Assembly: GCF_005877055.1 (NCBI RefSeq) | Contig: NZ_CP039424.1 | Coordinates: 434,001-498,000, forward strand | Length of the DNA: 64,000 nt | From: Citricoccus sp. SGAir0253 | GTDB taxonomy: Bacteria > Actinomycetota > Actinomycetes > Actinomycetales > Micrococcaceae | Reading direction: 5' to 3' | Shown: positions 16,719-25,564 of the stretch, in pieces | Layout of the letters: each line of letters opens with the position of its first letter | Position numbering within the stretch: position 1 is the stretch's first letter | Made by a program: the position numbers and the translations under genes | Notes under the pieces: model-generated | Databases searched by the model: none | Seen by the model: the letters and a program-made list of their open reading frames with translations, nothing else | Told to the model about the DNA's origin: nothing

Positions 16719-18439
16719 CCGCCTCTCCTCTCGCCGTGCGCCAGCGCGGCGCTCTTGCCCTCCCCGCCATTCTCGCCCGGCCACGCGGCGTGGAACCGGG
16801 CCCCGCCCAGCGGCGAGGTGCCGACGACGACCCGGCCGCGCCGCCGTCGCACGATCCGGTCCACGAGGGCCAGGCCGACGCCGCGCCCGCCGACGGGGCC
16901 GGCGCCCTGCTTCGTCGACTCGCCCCAGCGGAACAGCCGGTCCACCGCGGCCGGGTCCAGGCCGGGTCCGGAGTCGTCCACGGTGACCGCCACCCCGCGC
17001 TCGCCGGCGCGGACCGCGAGGCGCACCCGGCCGCCGTCGCCCGCGGCCTCGATCGCATTGGTCAGGAGGTTGGCCACCACGGTGAGGGCGTCGTCGTCGG
17101 CCTTCCAGCCCGGTTCCACCGCGCAGGCGGGCGCCTCGCCCGGGCCCGCGCCCTCTCCGTCTCCACCGGAACCGAGCGCGCCCGCGCCACCGTCACCGTC
17201 CGCCGTCTCCGGCGCCACCTCCAGCTCCACCCCGGCCTCCCGCGCCGCCGCGGCCTTGGCCCCGACCAGCGCGGACAGGGAGGCGTCGCCCAGCTCGGCG
17301 CGCCCGGGGCCGCCGACGGCGCCGGTGAGCGAGGCGATGTACTCCTGCGCCTCCCCGGCCTCACCGAGGGAGAGCAGCCCGGAGATCACGTGCAGCCGGT
17401 TGGAGAACTCGTGGGTCTGCGAGCGCAGCGCCTCGGTGAGGCCGCGCTGGCCCTCGAGCTCGCGCAGGGAGGACTCCAGCTCGGTGCGGTCCTGCAGGGT
17501 CAGGGTGCGCCCGATCCGCCGGCCCGCCGCCACGGTGGGGCGCACGCGGGCGAGCAGGATGCGCTCGCCGGCGAGCACGAAGCCGGGGGTGTCCTCGGGG
17601 GCGGCGGGGGAGACGAGCAGGGCGGCCACGTCCGGCTCGAGCACCTCGGCGGCCGGACGGCCCTCCACGTCCCCGGTCACCCCGAGCAGGCGGCGGGCCT
17701 CGTCGTTGGCCAGGGTGACGGTGCCGTGCCCGTCCACGCCGATGACGCCGTCGCCCACGCTGTGCAGCAGCGCCTGCCGGGACTGCTGCAGCGCGGCCAT
17801 CTCCTCGGGCTCGGCGCCGTAGATCCGCCGGCGCACGTAGCGCGAGGCCAGGGCGGCGCCGGCGGTGCCGAGACCTGCGGCGGCCAGCACCCACGGGGCG
17901 AAGCCGAGCACCACCTCGAGCAGGTCCGCGCGGATGTCCGACTGCAGGATGCCCACGGACACGCTGCCCACCACGGTGTCCCCGTCCCGGATGGGCACCT
18001 TGGAGCGCAGGGTCACCCCCACGGGGCCCTCCTCCACGCCACGGAAGGTCTCGCCGCTGAGGATCGGCCCGTGGTCCGAGGACACCGGCCGCCCGATCAG
18101 CTCCGGGTCCGGGTGCGCCACGCGCAGCCCGTCCCGGTCGACCACGACGACGAACGCCACGCCCGCGGCCCGCTCGGCCAGGTGCGCGATCGGCTGGATG
18201 CGCTCGACCGCGTCCGGCGCGTTGACGGCGGCGATCACCTCCGGGTGGGCGGCGATCTCCGTGGCGACGGTGTCCACCTCCTCGAAGGCCAGGTCCCGGG
18301 TGCGCTGGTCCTCCACGCGCAGCACGACGGCGGCCACGGCCAGCACCGTGAACAGCACGATCGCCACCTGCAGGGCCAGCAGGCGCCGGCGGATGCGGCG
18401 GCCGGCCCGCGGGGTGGCCGGGACGCGGGGCAGGGGCAC
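16715..18439 (-). CDS. CitA/DcuS-family sensor histidine kinase
   Basis: 574 aa. TM1 (about 20-40) and TM2 (about 177-200) bracket an extracytoplasmic PAS-like (PDC) sensor that in this family binds citrate or C4-dicarboxylates. A cytoplasmic PAS follows (LLHSVGDGVIGVDGHG), then the phospho-acceptor block SQTHEFSNRLHVISG and an ATPase domain with TNAIEAAGDGG, VDDSGPGLDP and GGRGVGLALV. A low-complexity insert sits between the H-box and N-box. The start is the GTG at 18439, with a perfect AGGAGG 5 nt upstream. Divergent from tctC. Confidence 0.92.
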   Translation of the reverse strand: MPLPRVPATPRAGRRIRRRLLALQVAIVLFTVLAVAAVVLRVEDQRTRDLAFEEVDTVATEIAAHPEVIAAVNAPDAVERIQPIAHLAERAAGVAFVVVVDRDGLRVAHPDPELIGRPVSSDHGPILSGETFRGVEEGPVGVTLRSKVPIRDGDTVVGSVSVGILQSDIRADLLEVVLGFAPWVLAAAGLGTAGAALASRYVRRRIYGAEPEEMAALQQSRQALLHSVGDGVIGVDGHGTVTLANDEARRLLGVTGDVEGRPAAEVLEPDVAALLVSPAAPEDTPGFVLAGERILLARVRPTVAAGRRIGRTLTLQDRTELESSLRELEGQRGLTEALRSQTHEFSNRLHVISGLLSLGEAGEAQEYIASLTGAVGGPGRAELGDASLSALVGAKAAAAREAGVELEVAPETADGDGGAGALGSGGDGEGAGPGEAPACAVEPGWKADDDALTVVANLLTNAIEAAGDGGRVRLAVRAGERGVAVTVDDSGPGLDPAAVDRLFRWGESTKQGAGPVGGRGVGLALVDRIVRRRRGRVVVGTSPLGGARFHAAWPGENGGEGKSAALAHGERRGG

Positions 18440-18632
18440 GGGGTCCTCCTGTGCTCGGGGGTGGACGGGTGCGGCCGGCGGGCGGACGCCCGTGACCAGA
18501 ACTTTCTTAACCACCTCTTATGACCACAACCGCATTCGGGCTGTGGCGCGCGTCACGGTCCTGTCATCGTGGTGATCCGGCCCACAGGAGTTCGTGGGCC
18601 CTCACATATCCCCATCGAGAGTACGGACAACG
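18440..18632. promoter_or_regulatory. Divergent promoter region between the CitA-like kinase and tctC
   Basis: 193 nt containing an AT-rich stretch (cttaaccacctcttatgacc) unlike the surrounding DNA. This is the expected place for the response-regulator binding sites that switch on the transporter; an exact site is not evident. Confidence 0.5.
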
Positions 18633-19616
18633 ATGAGTTCACGCACAGTCAGAAGGGCCATCCTCGGGGTGGCCGCGGCCGGCGTCGTCGGCCTGGCGCT
18701 GGTGAACGCCGCCGCGGACGGCGGCGAGGCGACCGCCCGCTCCAAGCTGGTGCTGATGGCGCCGGCCGCCCCCGGCGGCGGCTGGGACGGGTTCGCCCGC
18801 GAGTCGCAGCAGGCCATCAAGTCGGGCGGCATCTCCAACAACGTCCAGGTGGTCAACGTGCCCGGCGCGGGCGGCACCATCGGCCTGGGCCAGTTCGCCC
18901 AGATGGACGGCCGCTCGGACATGCTCATGGTCACCGGCGGCGTCATGGTCGGGGCCGTGGAGCTGGCTGATTCCGGCACCACCCTGGACGACGTGGAGCC
19001 GGTCGCCCGCCTCGCGGACGACTTCGCCGCCCTCGTGGTCCCGGCGAGCTCGCCGTACCAGACCCTGGACGAGTTCATCGAGGCCTGGAGGAAGGACCCG
19101 GGCGGCACCTCGATCGCCGGCGGCTCGCTCGGCTCGATCGACCACCTGCTGACCGGCCTGGTCGCCGAGGAGATCGGGATCGACCCGAAGCAGGCGAACT
19201 ACATCGCCTACTCCGGCGGCGGCGAGGCGCTGACCTCCATGCTCTCCGGCACCACGGTGGCGGGCATCTCCGGCTACAACGAGGTGGCCGACCAGGTCGA
19301 GGCCGGCATGCTGCGGGCCCTGGCCGTGTCCTCCGAGGAGCGCCTGCCCGGCGTGGACGTCCCGACGTTCAAGGAGCAGGGCGTGGACGCCGTCATGGCG
19401 AACTGGCGCGGGCTCGCCGCGGCCCCGGGCGTCTCCGAGGCGGACGAGCAGGAGCTGCTGGAAATCATCGACGAGTACCGGCAGACCGAGCACTGGCAGG
19501 ACGCGCTGGAGCGCAACGCCTGGACGGACAGCTACATGACGGGTGAGGAGTTCGACGCCTTCCTGGCCGAGGAGACCGCCCGCACCCAGGACATCGTGGA
19601 AGGACTCGGCCTGTGA
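18633..19616 (+). CDS. tctC: Tripartite tricarboxylate transporter substrate-binding protein
   Basis: 327 aa. N-terminal hydrophobic signal segment (about 8-25), then a Bug/TctC domain: MAPAAPGGGWDGFARES and the carboxylate-contact NVPGAGGTIGLGQFA motif are diagnostic, as is the later GISGYNEVADQVEAGMLRAL. It binds a tri- or dicarboxylate outside the membrane and hands it to TctAB. ATG at 18633 precedes the signal segment; the frame is open to 18594. Its stop overlaps the tctB GTG start (GTGA). Confidence 0.93.
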   Translation: MSSRTVRRAILGVAAAGVVGLALVNAAADGGEATARSKLVLMAPAAPGGGWDGFARESQQAIKSGGISNNVQVVNVPGAGGTIGLGQFAQMDGRSDMLMVTGGVMVGAVELADSGTTLDDVEPVARLADDFAALVVPASSPYQTLDEFIEAWRKDPGGTSIAGGSLGSIDHLLTGLVAEEIGIDPKQANYIAYSGGGEALTSMLSGTTVAGISGYNEVADQVEAGMLRALAVSSEERLPGVDVPTFKEQGVDAVMANWRGLAAAPGVSEADEQELLEIIDEYRQTEHWQDALERNAWTDSYMTGEEFDAFLAEETARTQDIVEGLGL

Positions 19617-20257
19617 GCACCCTGATGCAGACCCCGACGCCGGAGCGCACCTCCGGCGCGAGCGCCCGCCGGCCCTTGTGGTCCGGCCGGAGCGAGCTGG
19701 TCATGCCGGTCCTGGTGGCCGGGCTGGCCACGTGGCTGGCGGTCGAGACGGCGACGATGCACGTGCTGGGGGAGTCGGTCCCCGGACCGCAGTTCTTCCC
19801 GACCATCGTGTGCGTGCTGCTCTTCGCCGTCGCGATCGTCCACGCGGTCCAGGTCCTGCGCAGCCCCCGGCTGCCGGACCCCACGGACGACGCCGAGAAC
19901 GCGGACATGTCCTCGGACCTGCTCGGTGACCTCGCCAGCGCCTCCGAGCGCGGCCGCCGCCGGATCGCCGGCCAGGACCCGGACGCCACCCTCCCGAAGG
20001 ACTGGAAGACCTACACGGACTGGAAGACCGTGGGGATGGTCGTCGGCGGGATCGCCGCGTTCATCCTCGTGCTGCCGGTGCTGGGCTGGGTGTTCTCGGC
20101 CACCGGGCTGTTCTGGGTGGTCTGCCGGGCCCTGGGCAGCCGGCGCGCCCTGTTCGACCTCGGCGTCTCGCTCGTGTTCTCCTCCGTCATCCAGCTGGCG
20201 TTCAACGCCGGGCTGGGCCTGAACCTGCCTGCCGGCCTCCTGGAAGGACTGCTCTGA
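19613..20257 (+). CDS. tctB: Tripartite tricarboxylate transporter small membrane subunit
   Basis: 214 aa with four hydrophobic segments (about 28-48, 58-82, 142-162, 165-205), the TctB pattern, but with an acidic cytoplasmic insert (about 85-130: DDAENADMSSDLLGDLAS) that makes it longer than the usual 150-170 aa. The GVLGESVPGPQFFP-type loop is conserved. GTG start overlaps the tctC stop. It stabilises and works with TctA. Confidence 0.9.
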   Translation: MSTLMQTPTPERTSGASARRPLWSGRSELVMPVLVAGLATWLAVETATMHVLGESVPGPQFFPTIVCVLLFAVAIVHAVQVLRSPRLPDPTDDAENADMSSDLLGDLASASERGRRRIAGQDPDATLPKDWKTYTDWKTVGMVVGGIAAFILVLPVLGWVFSATGLFWVVCRALGSRRALFDLGVSLVFSSVIQLAFNAGLGLNLPAGLLEGLL

Positions 20258-20258
20258 C

Positions 20259-21980
20259 ATGGACCAGTTGTCCCTGCTCCTCGAGGGGCTCGGCTCGGCG
20301 CTGACCCCGATGAACCTGCTGTGGGTGGTCATCGGCGCCGTCCTCGGCACGGCCGTGGGCGTGCTGCCCGGCCTCGGCTCCGCCATGGCGGTGGCCCTGC
20401 TGCTGCCCATCACCTTCACCCTGGACCCCACCGCGGCGTTCATCATGTTCGCCGGCGTGTACTTCGGCGGACTGTTCGGCGACTCCACCTCGGGCATCCT
20501 GCTGAACACCCCGGGCAACTCCTCGGCCATCGCCTCCACCTTCGAGGGGCACCGGATGGCCAAGGACGGCCGGGCGGCCAAGGCGCTGGCCACGGCGGCC
20601 GTGGGCGCCTTCGTCGGCGGGCTGATCGCCACCACGCTCGTGGTGTTCTTCGCCCCGGTGCTCGTGAGGATGGCCACCGCCTTCGGCCCGGCCGAGTACT
20701 TCGCGCTGGCCGTGTTCGCCTTCCTGGCGATCTCCTCCGTGGTCTCCGAGTCCGTGGTCAAGGGCCTGGGCGCCCTGGGCATCGGCCTGGTGCTGGCCAT
20801 GGTGGGCGTGGACGGGCCCTCGGGCACCGTGCGCTACACCCTGGGCCTGCCCCAGCTGTTCGACGGCATCTCGATCGTGGTCATCACCGTGGGCCTGCTG
20901 GCCCTGGGCGAGGTGCTGCACATCGCCGGGCGCATCCACCGCGACCCGGCCGGGGCCACCATCACCTCCAAGGGCCGGCCGCGGCTGGACCGGCACGACG
21001 TCCGCCGCGCCCTGCCGGCCTGGCTGCGCGGCACCGCCTTCGGCGTGCCCTTCGGCATCATCCCCGCCGGCGGCTCCGAGGTCCCCACGTTCCTGGCGTA
21101 CGGCACCGAGAAGCGGCTGGCCCGCCGGCGCGGTGACGCCGAGTTCGGCACGGCCGGCTCGATCAAGGGCGTGGCCGCCCCGGAGGCCGCGGGCAACGCG
21201 ACCGCCGGCACCGCGATGGGCGCCCTGCTGGCCCTGGGCCTGCCGACCTCCGCGACCGCGGCCATCATGCTGGCCGCGTTCCAGCAGTACGGCATGCAGC
21301 CGGGTCCGCTGCTGTTCGAGCGCAGCGGGGACCTGGTGTGGACCCTGCTGGCCTCGCTGTTCATCGGCCTGGTGGTGCTGGTCATCCTGAACATGCAGTT
21401 CGCGGTGCTGTGGGCCAAGCTGCTCTACATCCCGCGGCACTACCTGTACGCCGGGATCACGGTGCTGTCCATGCTGGGCGTGTACGCGATCAGCTCGGCC
21501 ACCCTGGACCTGTGGGTGGTGCTGGGCGTGGGCCTGCTGGGCCTGGTGATGCGCCGCTACCAGTTCCCGCTGGCCCCCGTGCTGATCGCCGTGGTGCTGG
21601 GCCCGCTGGCCGAGACCGAGCTGCGCCGGGCGCTGACCGTCTCCGAGGGCGACCCGTCCATCCTGGTCTCCAGCCCCGTGACGGTCATCCTGTACTCGGT
21701 GCTGGCACTGGCCCTGGCGGTCTCCGCGGTGCAGCACGTGCGGCACCGGCGGGAGCGGGCGGCCGGGATTGCTGCTGACGGCGGTCCGGACAACGGCCCG
21801 GGTCCCGACGGCGGCCCGGGCACCCCGGTGGGCGCCCCCTCCGGCGCGGACGGCCTCGCCGGCCCCGACGCCGGCCCGGGGCCTGCCGCCGGCCGGTCGC
21901 CGGAGGCGCTGGTCGGTGCTGCACCGATCGGGTCCGGTGCCCACGGGGCCGGGGCGACCGGGTCCTCAGGCTCCCGGTAG
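20259..21980 (+). CDS. tctA: Tripartite tricarboxylate transporter large membrane subunit
   Basis: 573 aa. About twelve membrane segments with the family signatures LPGLGSAMAVALLLP near the start, the GGLFGDSTSGILLNTPGN block, and PEAAGNATAGTAMGALLALG at mid-protein. It is the permease for citrate, tricarballylate or a related acid driven by an ion gradient. The last about 70 residues form a Gly/Pro/Asp-rich hydrophilic tail (PDNGPGPDGGPGTPVG and onwards) not typical of the family, which probably lies in the cytoplasm. Starts one nucleotide after the tctB stop. Confidence 0.93.
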   Translation: MDQLSLLLEGLGSALTPMNLLWVVIGAVLGTAVGVLPGLGSAMAVALLLPITFTLDPTAAFIMFAGVYFGGLFGDSTSGILLNTPGNSSAIASTFEGHRMAKDGRAAKALATAAVGAFVGGLIATTLVVFFAPVLVRMATAFGPAEYFALAVFAFLAISSVVSESVVKGLGALGIGLVLAMVGVDGPSGTVRYTLGLPQLFDGISIVVITVGLLALGEVLHIAGRIHRDPAGATITSKGRPRLDRHDVRRALPAWLRGTAFGVPFGIIPAGGSEVPTFLAYGTEKRLARRRGDAEFGTAGSIKGVAAPEAAGNATAGTAMGALLALGLPTSATAAIMLAAFQQYGMQPGPLLFERSGDLVWTLLASLFIGLVVLVILNMQFAVLWAKLLYIPRHYLYAGITVLSMLGVYAISSATLDLWVVLGVGLLGLVMRRYQFPLAPVLIAVVLGPLAETELRRALTVSEGDPSILVSSPVTVILYSVLALALAVSAVQHVRHRRERAAGIAADGGPDNGPGPDGGPGTPVGAPSGADGLAGPDAGPGPAAGRSPEALVGAAPIGSGAHGAGATGSSGSR

Positions 21981-22048
21981 GGACCACCGGGGTGGACCGG
22001 CACGGTTCCCGCAACCGAGCCGGAACGCCCCGGGACAACACCGCGGAC

Positions 22049-22090
22049 CGGCGGGACGGTCATCGCCTGCGGGCGGTGACCGTCCCGCCG
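22049..22090 (+). terminator. Hairpin after tctCBA
   Basis: Arms cggcgggacggtca (22049-22062) and tgaccgtcccgccg (22077-22090) are perfect 14-bp complements, with an inner cgcc/ggcg pairing in the loop. It lies 68 nt after the tctA stop. Confidence 0.8.
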
Positions 22091-22179
22091 CCGTGTGGCG
22101 GCTGGTGCGCTGCGGCGGGGGTGTCGCGGCCCGGCGCAGCGCCGGGCCGCCCCCGTCCCGCCCTCACTAGGGTGGTGCC

Positions 22180-22896
22180 ATGACCGAGTCGATGCATGTC
22201 CTGGCCTGCGCCCACGGGACGGACGATCCGGACGGCCGGCGCGCCGTCGACCGCCTCCGCGCGGAGGTGGCGGACGTGTGCCGCCGGCGGGGGATCGATG
22301 CCCGGGTCCACGAGGCGTACGTGGACGTCCAGGAACCCGCCCTGGAGGACGTGCTCGCCTCCCTGCCCGCGGGGGAGCCCGCCGTCGTCCTGCCCCTGCT
22401 GCTGTCCACGGGATACCACACCCGGGTGGACATCCACCGGGCGATCCGCTCCCGTCCCGGCACCGTGGCCGCCGCACCCCTCGGGCCGGACCGGCGGCTG
22501 GCCGCCGTGCTGGCCGAGAGGCTCGCGCAGGCCGGGCTCGGCGACGGCGACGAGGTGATCCTGGCCTCCGCCGGCACCCGCGTGGCCCGGGGCGTCGAGG
22601 AGGTCCTCGAGATGGCGGCCCGGCTGGGCGAGGAGATCGGGCGTCCGGTCACGGCGGCCTTCGGGTCCGCGGCCGAGCCGAACGTCCGGGACGCGGTCCG
22701 TGACGCCCGGGCCCAGGGCGCTCCCCGGGTGGTCATCGCCTCCTACCTCCTGGCGCCGGGGTTCTTCCACACCCTGCTCACCCGGGCCGGTGCGGACGTG
22801 GTGACCGGCCCCCTGCTGCCCTCGCGCCTGGTGGCCGAGTGCGCCGTCGACCGGCTGGAGGCGGCGCTTCACCCGGCGTCACACGAGGACTCCTGA
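22180..22896 (+). CDS. Sirohydrochlorin chelatase (CbiX/SirB-like)
   Basis: 238 aa, the size of a two-repeat chelatase. The N-terminal metal-binding His lies in LACAHGTDD, followed by the family segments HEAYVDVQEPALEDVL and VVLPLLLSTGYHTRVDI (second His). The C-terminal repeat keeps VVIASYLLAPGFFHTLL. It would insert Fe2+ into sirohydrochlorin to make siroheme, the cofactor of the sulfite reductase encoded next. It begins the sulfur assimilation block, with a 109-nt gap to that gene. Confidence 0.88.
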   Translation: MTESMHVLACAHGTDDPDGRRAVDRLRAEVADVCRRRGIDARVHEAYVDVQEPALEDVLASLPAGEPAVVLPLLLSTGYHTRVDIHRAIRSRPGTVAAAPLGPDRRLAAVLAERLAQAGLGDGDEVILASAGTRVARGVEEVLEMAARLGEEIGRPVTAAFGSAAEPNVRDAVRDARAQGAPRVVIASYLLAPGFFHTLLTRAGADVVTGPLLPSRLVAECAVDRLEAALHPASHEDS

Positions 22897-23005
22897 CGTC
22901 AGGCACCGGGCCCCCGGGCCCGGCTCGGCGGCCCCAAGGGCCGAACGTTGCTCCGTGTGTGGGGACGCTTGTCCGCCCTCCCGGGAGCTTCCTACCGTCG
23001 ACGGC

Positions 23006-24745
23006 ATGACCCAGGTGACCGAGACCACCACGCCGACCACCACGCCGACCGCCGCGACCGCCCGCCCCTCGCGGCGCCCCGCCGCCAAGCCCCACGGCCA
23101 GTGGAAGGTGGACGGCACCGCGCCGCTGAACCACAACGAGGAGTTCAAGCAGCAGGACAACGGCCTCAACGTCCGTGAGCGGATCGAGCAGACCTACGCG
23201 CGGGAGGGCTTCGACTCGATCCCCTCGGACGACCTGCACGGCCGCTTCCGCTGGTGGGGGCTGTACACCCAGCGCAAGCCGGGGATCGACGGCGGGAAGA
23301 CCGCCACCCTGGAGCCCCACGAGCTCGAGGACCGCTACTTCATGCTGCGCGTGCGGATCGACGGCGGCGCCCTCACCACCGAGCAGCTGCGCGTCATCGG
23401 CGGCATCTCCACCGAGTTCGGCCGCGACTCCGCCGACGTCACCGACCGGCAGAACATCCAGCTCCACTGGATCCGGGTGGAGGACGTCCCGGAGATCTGG
23501 CGTCGCCTCGAGTCGGTCGGGCTGTCCACCACCGAGGCCTGCGGTGACGTGCCCCGGGTGATCCTGGGCTCGCCCGTGGCCGGGATCGCGGCCGACGAGA
23601 TCATCGACCCCACGCCGGTCATCCGCGAGATCGCCCAGCGCTACATCGGCGACCCGGAGCTGGCCAACCTCCCGCGCAAGTTCAAGAGCGCCATCACCGG
23701 GCACCCCTCCCAGGACGTGGTGCACGAGATCAACGACATCTCCCTGGTGGGCGTGGTCCACCCGGAACTCGGACCCGGCTACGACCTGTGGGTCGGCGGC
23801 GGACTGTCCACCAGCGCCCGCCTGGCCGATCGCCTCGGGGCCTTCGTCAGCGAGGAGCGGGCGGCCGAGGTGTGGCACGGGGTGGTGCAGGTCTTCCGCG
23901 ACTACGGCTACCGCCGCCTGCGCACCAAGGCCCGGATGAAGTACCTCCTGAACGACTGGGGGCCCGAGCGGTTCCGCACCGTGCTGGAGGAGGAGTACCT
24001 CGGCTACGCGCTGCCGGACGGCCCGCCGCCCGCCCCGCCCACCCGTCCCGGGGACCACGTGGGCGTCCACGAGCAGAAGGACGGCACCTACTACATCGGG
24101 GCCGCGCCGGTGGTCGGACGGATGAGCGGCACGCGCCTGACCGCGCTGGCCGACCTGCTGGAACGCCACGGCTGCACCCGCCTGCGGGCCACGCCCCACC
24201 AGAAGATCGTGGTGCTGGACGTGGCCCCGGACCGGGTCGACGCCGTCGTGGCCGGCCTGTCCGAGCTGGGACTGGACAGCGCGCCCTCGGTCTTCCGGCG
24301 CTCGACCATCGCCTGCACGGGCCTGGAGTTCTGCAAGCTCGCCATCGTGGACACCAAGGACACCGCCGCGCGGACCATCGCCCAGCTCGAGGAGCGCCTG
24401 GCGGACGTGGCGGACCGGCTGCCGGAGCGGCTGAGCCTGCACGTCAACGGCTGCCCGAACTCCTGCGCCCGGATCCAGACCGCGGACATCGGCCTGAAGG
24501 GCCAGCTGCTGCCGGACGCCGACGGCGGCCAGACCCCGGGCTTCCAGGTCCACCTGGGCGGCGGGCTGGCCTCCAGCGACCGGGAGACGGCCGGGCTGGG
24601 CCGCACCGTGCGCGGCCTGAAGGTGACGGCCGGGGACCTGGTGGACTACGTCGACCGGCTGGTCCGGCGCTACGACGAGGAACGAGACCCGGGCGAGACC
24701 TTCGCCCACTGGGCACACCGAGCAGACGAGGAGTCCCTCCGATGA
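23006..24745 (+). CDS. sirA: Assimilatory sulfite reductase (ferredoxin; nitrite/sulfite reductase family)
   Basis: 579 aa. Two ferrodoxin-like/siroheme-binding halves are visible. The Fe4S4-siroheme ligands lie in ACTGLEFCKLA (about 435-445) and NGCPNSCARIQ (about 478-488), the standard C-x5-C / C-x3-C pattern. N-terminal DRQNIQLHWIRVEDVPEI and GDVPRVILGSPVAG are typical of actinobacterial SirA. It reduces sulfite to sulfide with electrons from ferredoxin, here probably fed by FprA and FdxA encoded downstream. A nitrite reductase is less likely because of the sulfate genes alongside. Thr-rich N-terminal tail. Ends overlapping the cysH start (ATGA). Confidence 0.93.
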   Translation: MTQVTETTTPTTTPTAATARPSRRPAAKPHGQWKVDGTAPLNHNEEFKQQDNGLNVRERIEQTYAREGFDSIPSDDLHGRFRWWGLYTQRKPGIDGGKTATLEPHELEDRYFMLRVRIDGGALTTEQLRVIGGISTEFGRDSADVTDRQNIQLHWIRVEDVPEIWRRLESVGLSTTEACGDVPRVILGSPVAGIAADEIIDPTPVIREIAQRYIGDPELANLPRKFKSAITGHPSQDVVHEINDISLVGVVHPELGPGYDLWVGGGLSTSARLADRLGAFVSEERAAEVWHGVVQVFRDYGYRRLRTKARMKYLLNDWGPERFRTVLEEEYLGYALPDGPPPAPPTRPGDHVGVHEQKDGTYYIGAAPVVGRMSGTRLTALADLLERHGCTRLRATPHQKIVVLDVAPDRVDAVVAGLSELGLDSAPSVFRRSTIACTGLEFCKLAIVDTKDTAARTIAQLEERLADVADRLPERLSLHVNGCPNSCARIQTADIGLKGQLLPDADGGQTPGFQVHLGGGLASSDRETAGLGRTVRGLKVTAGDLVDYVDRLVRRYDEERDPGETFAHWAHRADEESLR

Positions 24746-25473
24746 GCACCACACCAGCACAGGGCGTCCGGAGCGCCGGGGAGCAGGACCGGCTGCGGCG
24801 CCTGGCCGAGGCGGGGGCCGCCGAGCTCGGCTGGGACGCCCCCGCCGAGGAGGTCGTCGCCTGGGTCGCCGGGCACCTCGCGGTGGAGGACACCGCGGTG
24901 GCGTGCTCGATGGCCGACGCCGTCCTGCCGCACGTGGTGTCCCAGCGGCTGCCGGGGGTCGACGTCCTCTTCCTGGACACCGGCTACCACTTCACGGAGA
25001 CCCTCGCGACGCGCGACGAGGTGGCCCGCCGCCTGGACGTGAACATCGTGGACGTGCACCCGGAGCAGACGGTGGCCGAGCAGGACGGCGCCCGCGGCCC
25101 GGAGCTGTTCGCCCGGGACCCCGGGCTGTGCTGCAGGCTGCGCAAGGTCGACCCGCTCAACCGCGCCCTGGAGGGCTACCGCCTCTGGTTCACCGGGGTG
25201 CGCCGGGACGAGGCCCCCACCCGCACGAACACGCCCCTGGTGACCTGGGACGAGGCCCACGGGCTCATCAAGGTCAACCCCGTGGCCACGTGGACTCTCG
25301 AGGACCTCAGCGGCTACTCCGCCCGCCACGGCCTGCCGGAGAACCTGCTGCTGCACCACGGCTACCCCTCGATCGGCTGCCTTCCCTGCACCCGGCCGGT
25401 CGCCCCCGGGGAGGACCCGCGCTCGGGCCGGTGGTCCGGGAACGACAAGACCGAGTGCGGCATCCACGTCTGA
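24742..25473 (+). CDS. cysH: Adenylyl-sulfate (APS) reductase, CysH family
   Basis: 243 aa. PAPS/APS reductase fold: a nucleotide-binding loop (SMADAVLPHVV, where the family usually has S-x-S), DVLFLDTGYHFTET, then the redox motif KTECGIHV at the C-terminus holding the catalytic Cys. A CC pair (GLCCRLRKVDPLNRAL) and a C-x2-C pair (GCLPCTRPV) are the four ligands of the 4Fe-4S cluster, marking it as an APS-using enzyme. It reduces APS to sulfite with thioredoxin. ATG at 24742 overlaps the sirA stop. Confidence 0.93.
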   Translation: MSTTPAQGVRSAGEQDRLRRLAEAGAAELGWDAPAEEVVAWVAGHLAVEDTAVACSMADAVLPHVVSQRLPGVDVLFLDTGYHFTETLATRDEVARRLDVNIVDVHPEQTVAEQDGARGPELFARDPGLCCRLRKVDPLNRALEGYRLWFTGVRRDEAPTRTNTPLVTWDEAHGLIKVNPVATWTLEDLSGYSARHGLPENLLLHHGYPSIGCLPCTRPVAPGEDPRSGRWSGNDKTECGIHV

Positions 25474-25564
25474 CCGGTCCCTCGACCGGTCCCGTCCCCC
25501 GGGCGCTCCCGCGCCCACCGTCCCGGCCCCGCCGCACCACCCGACCGACGACCCAGGAGCATCC

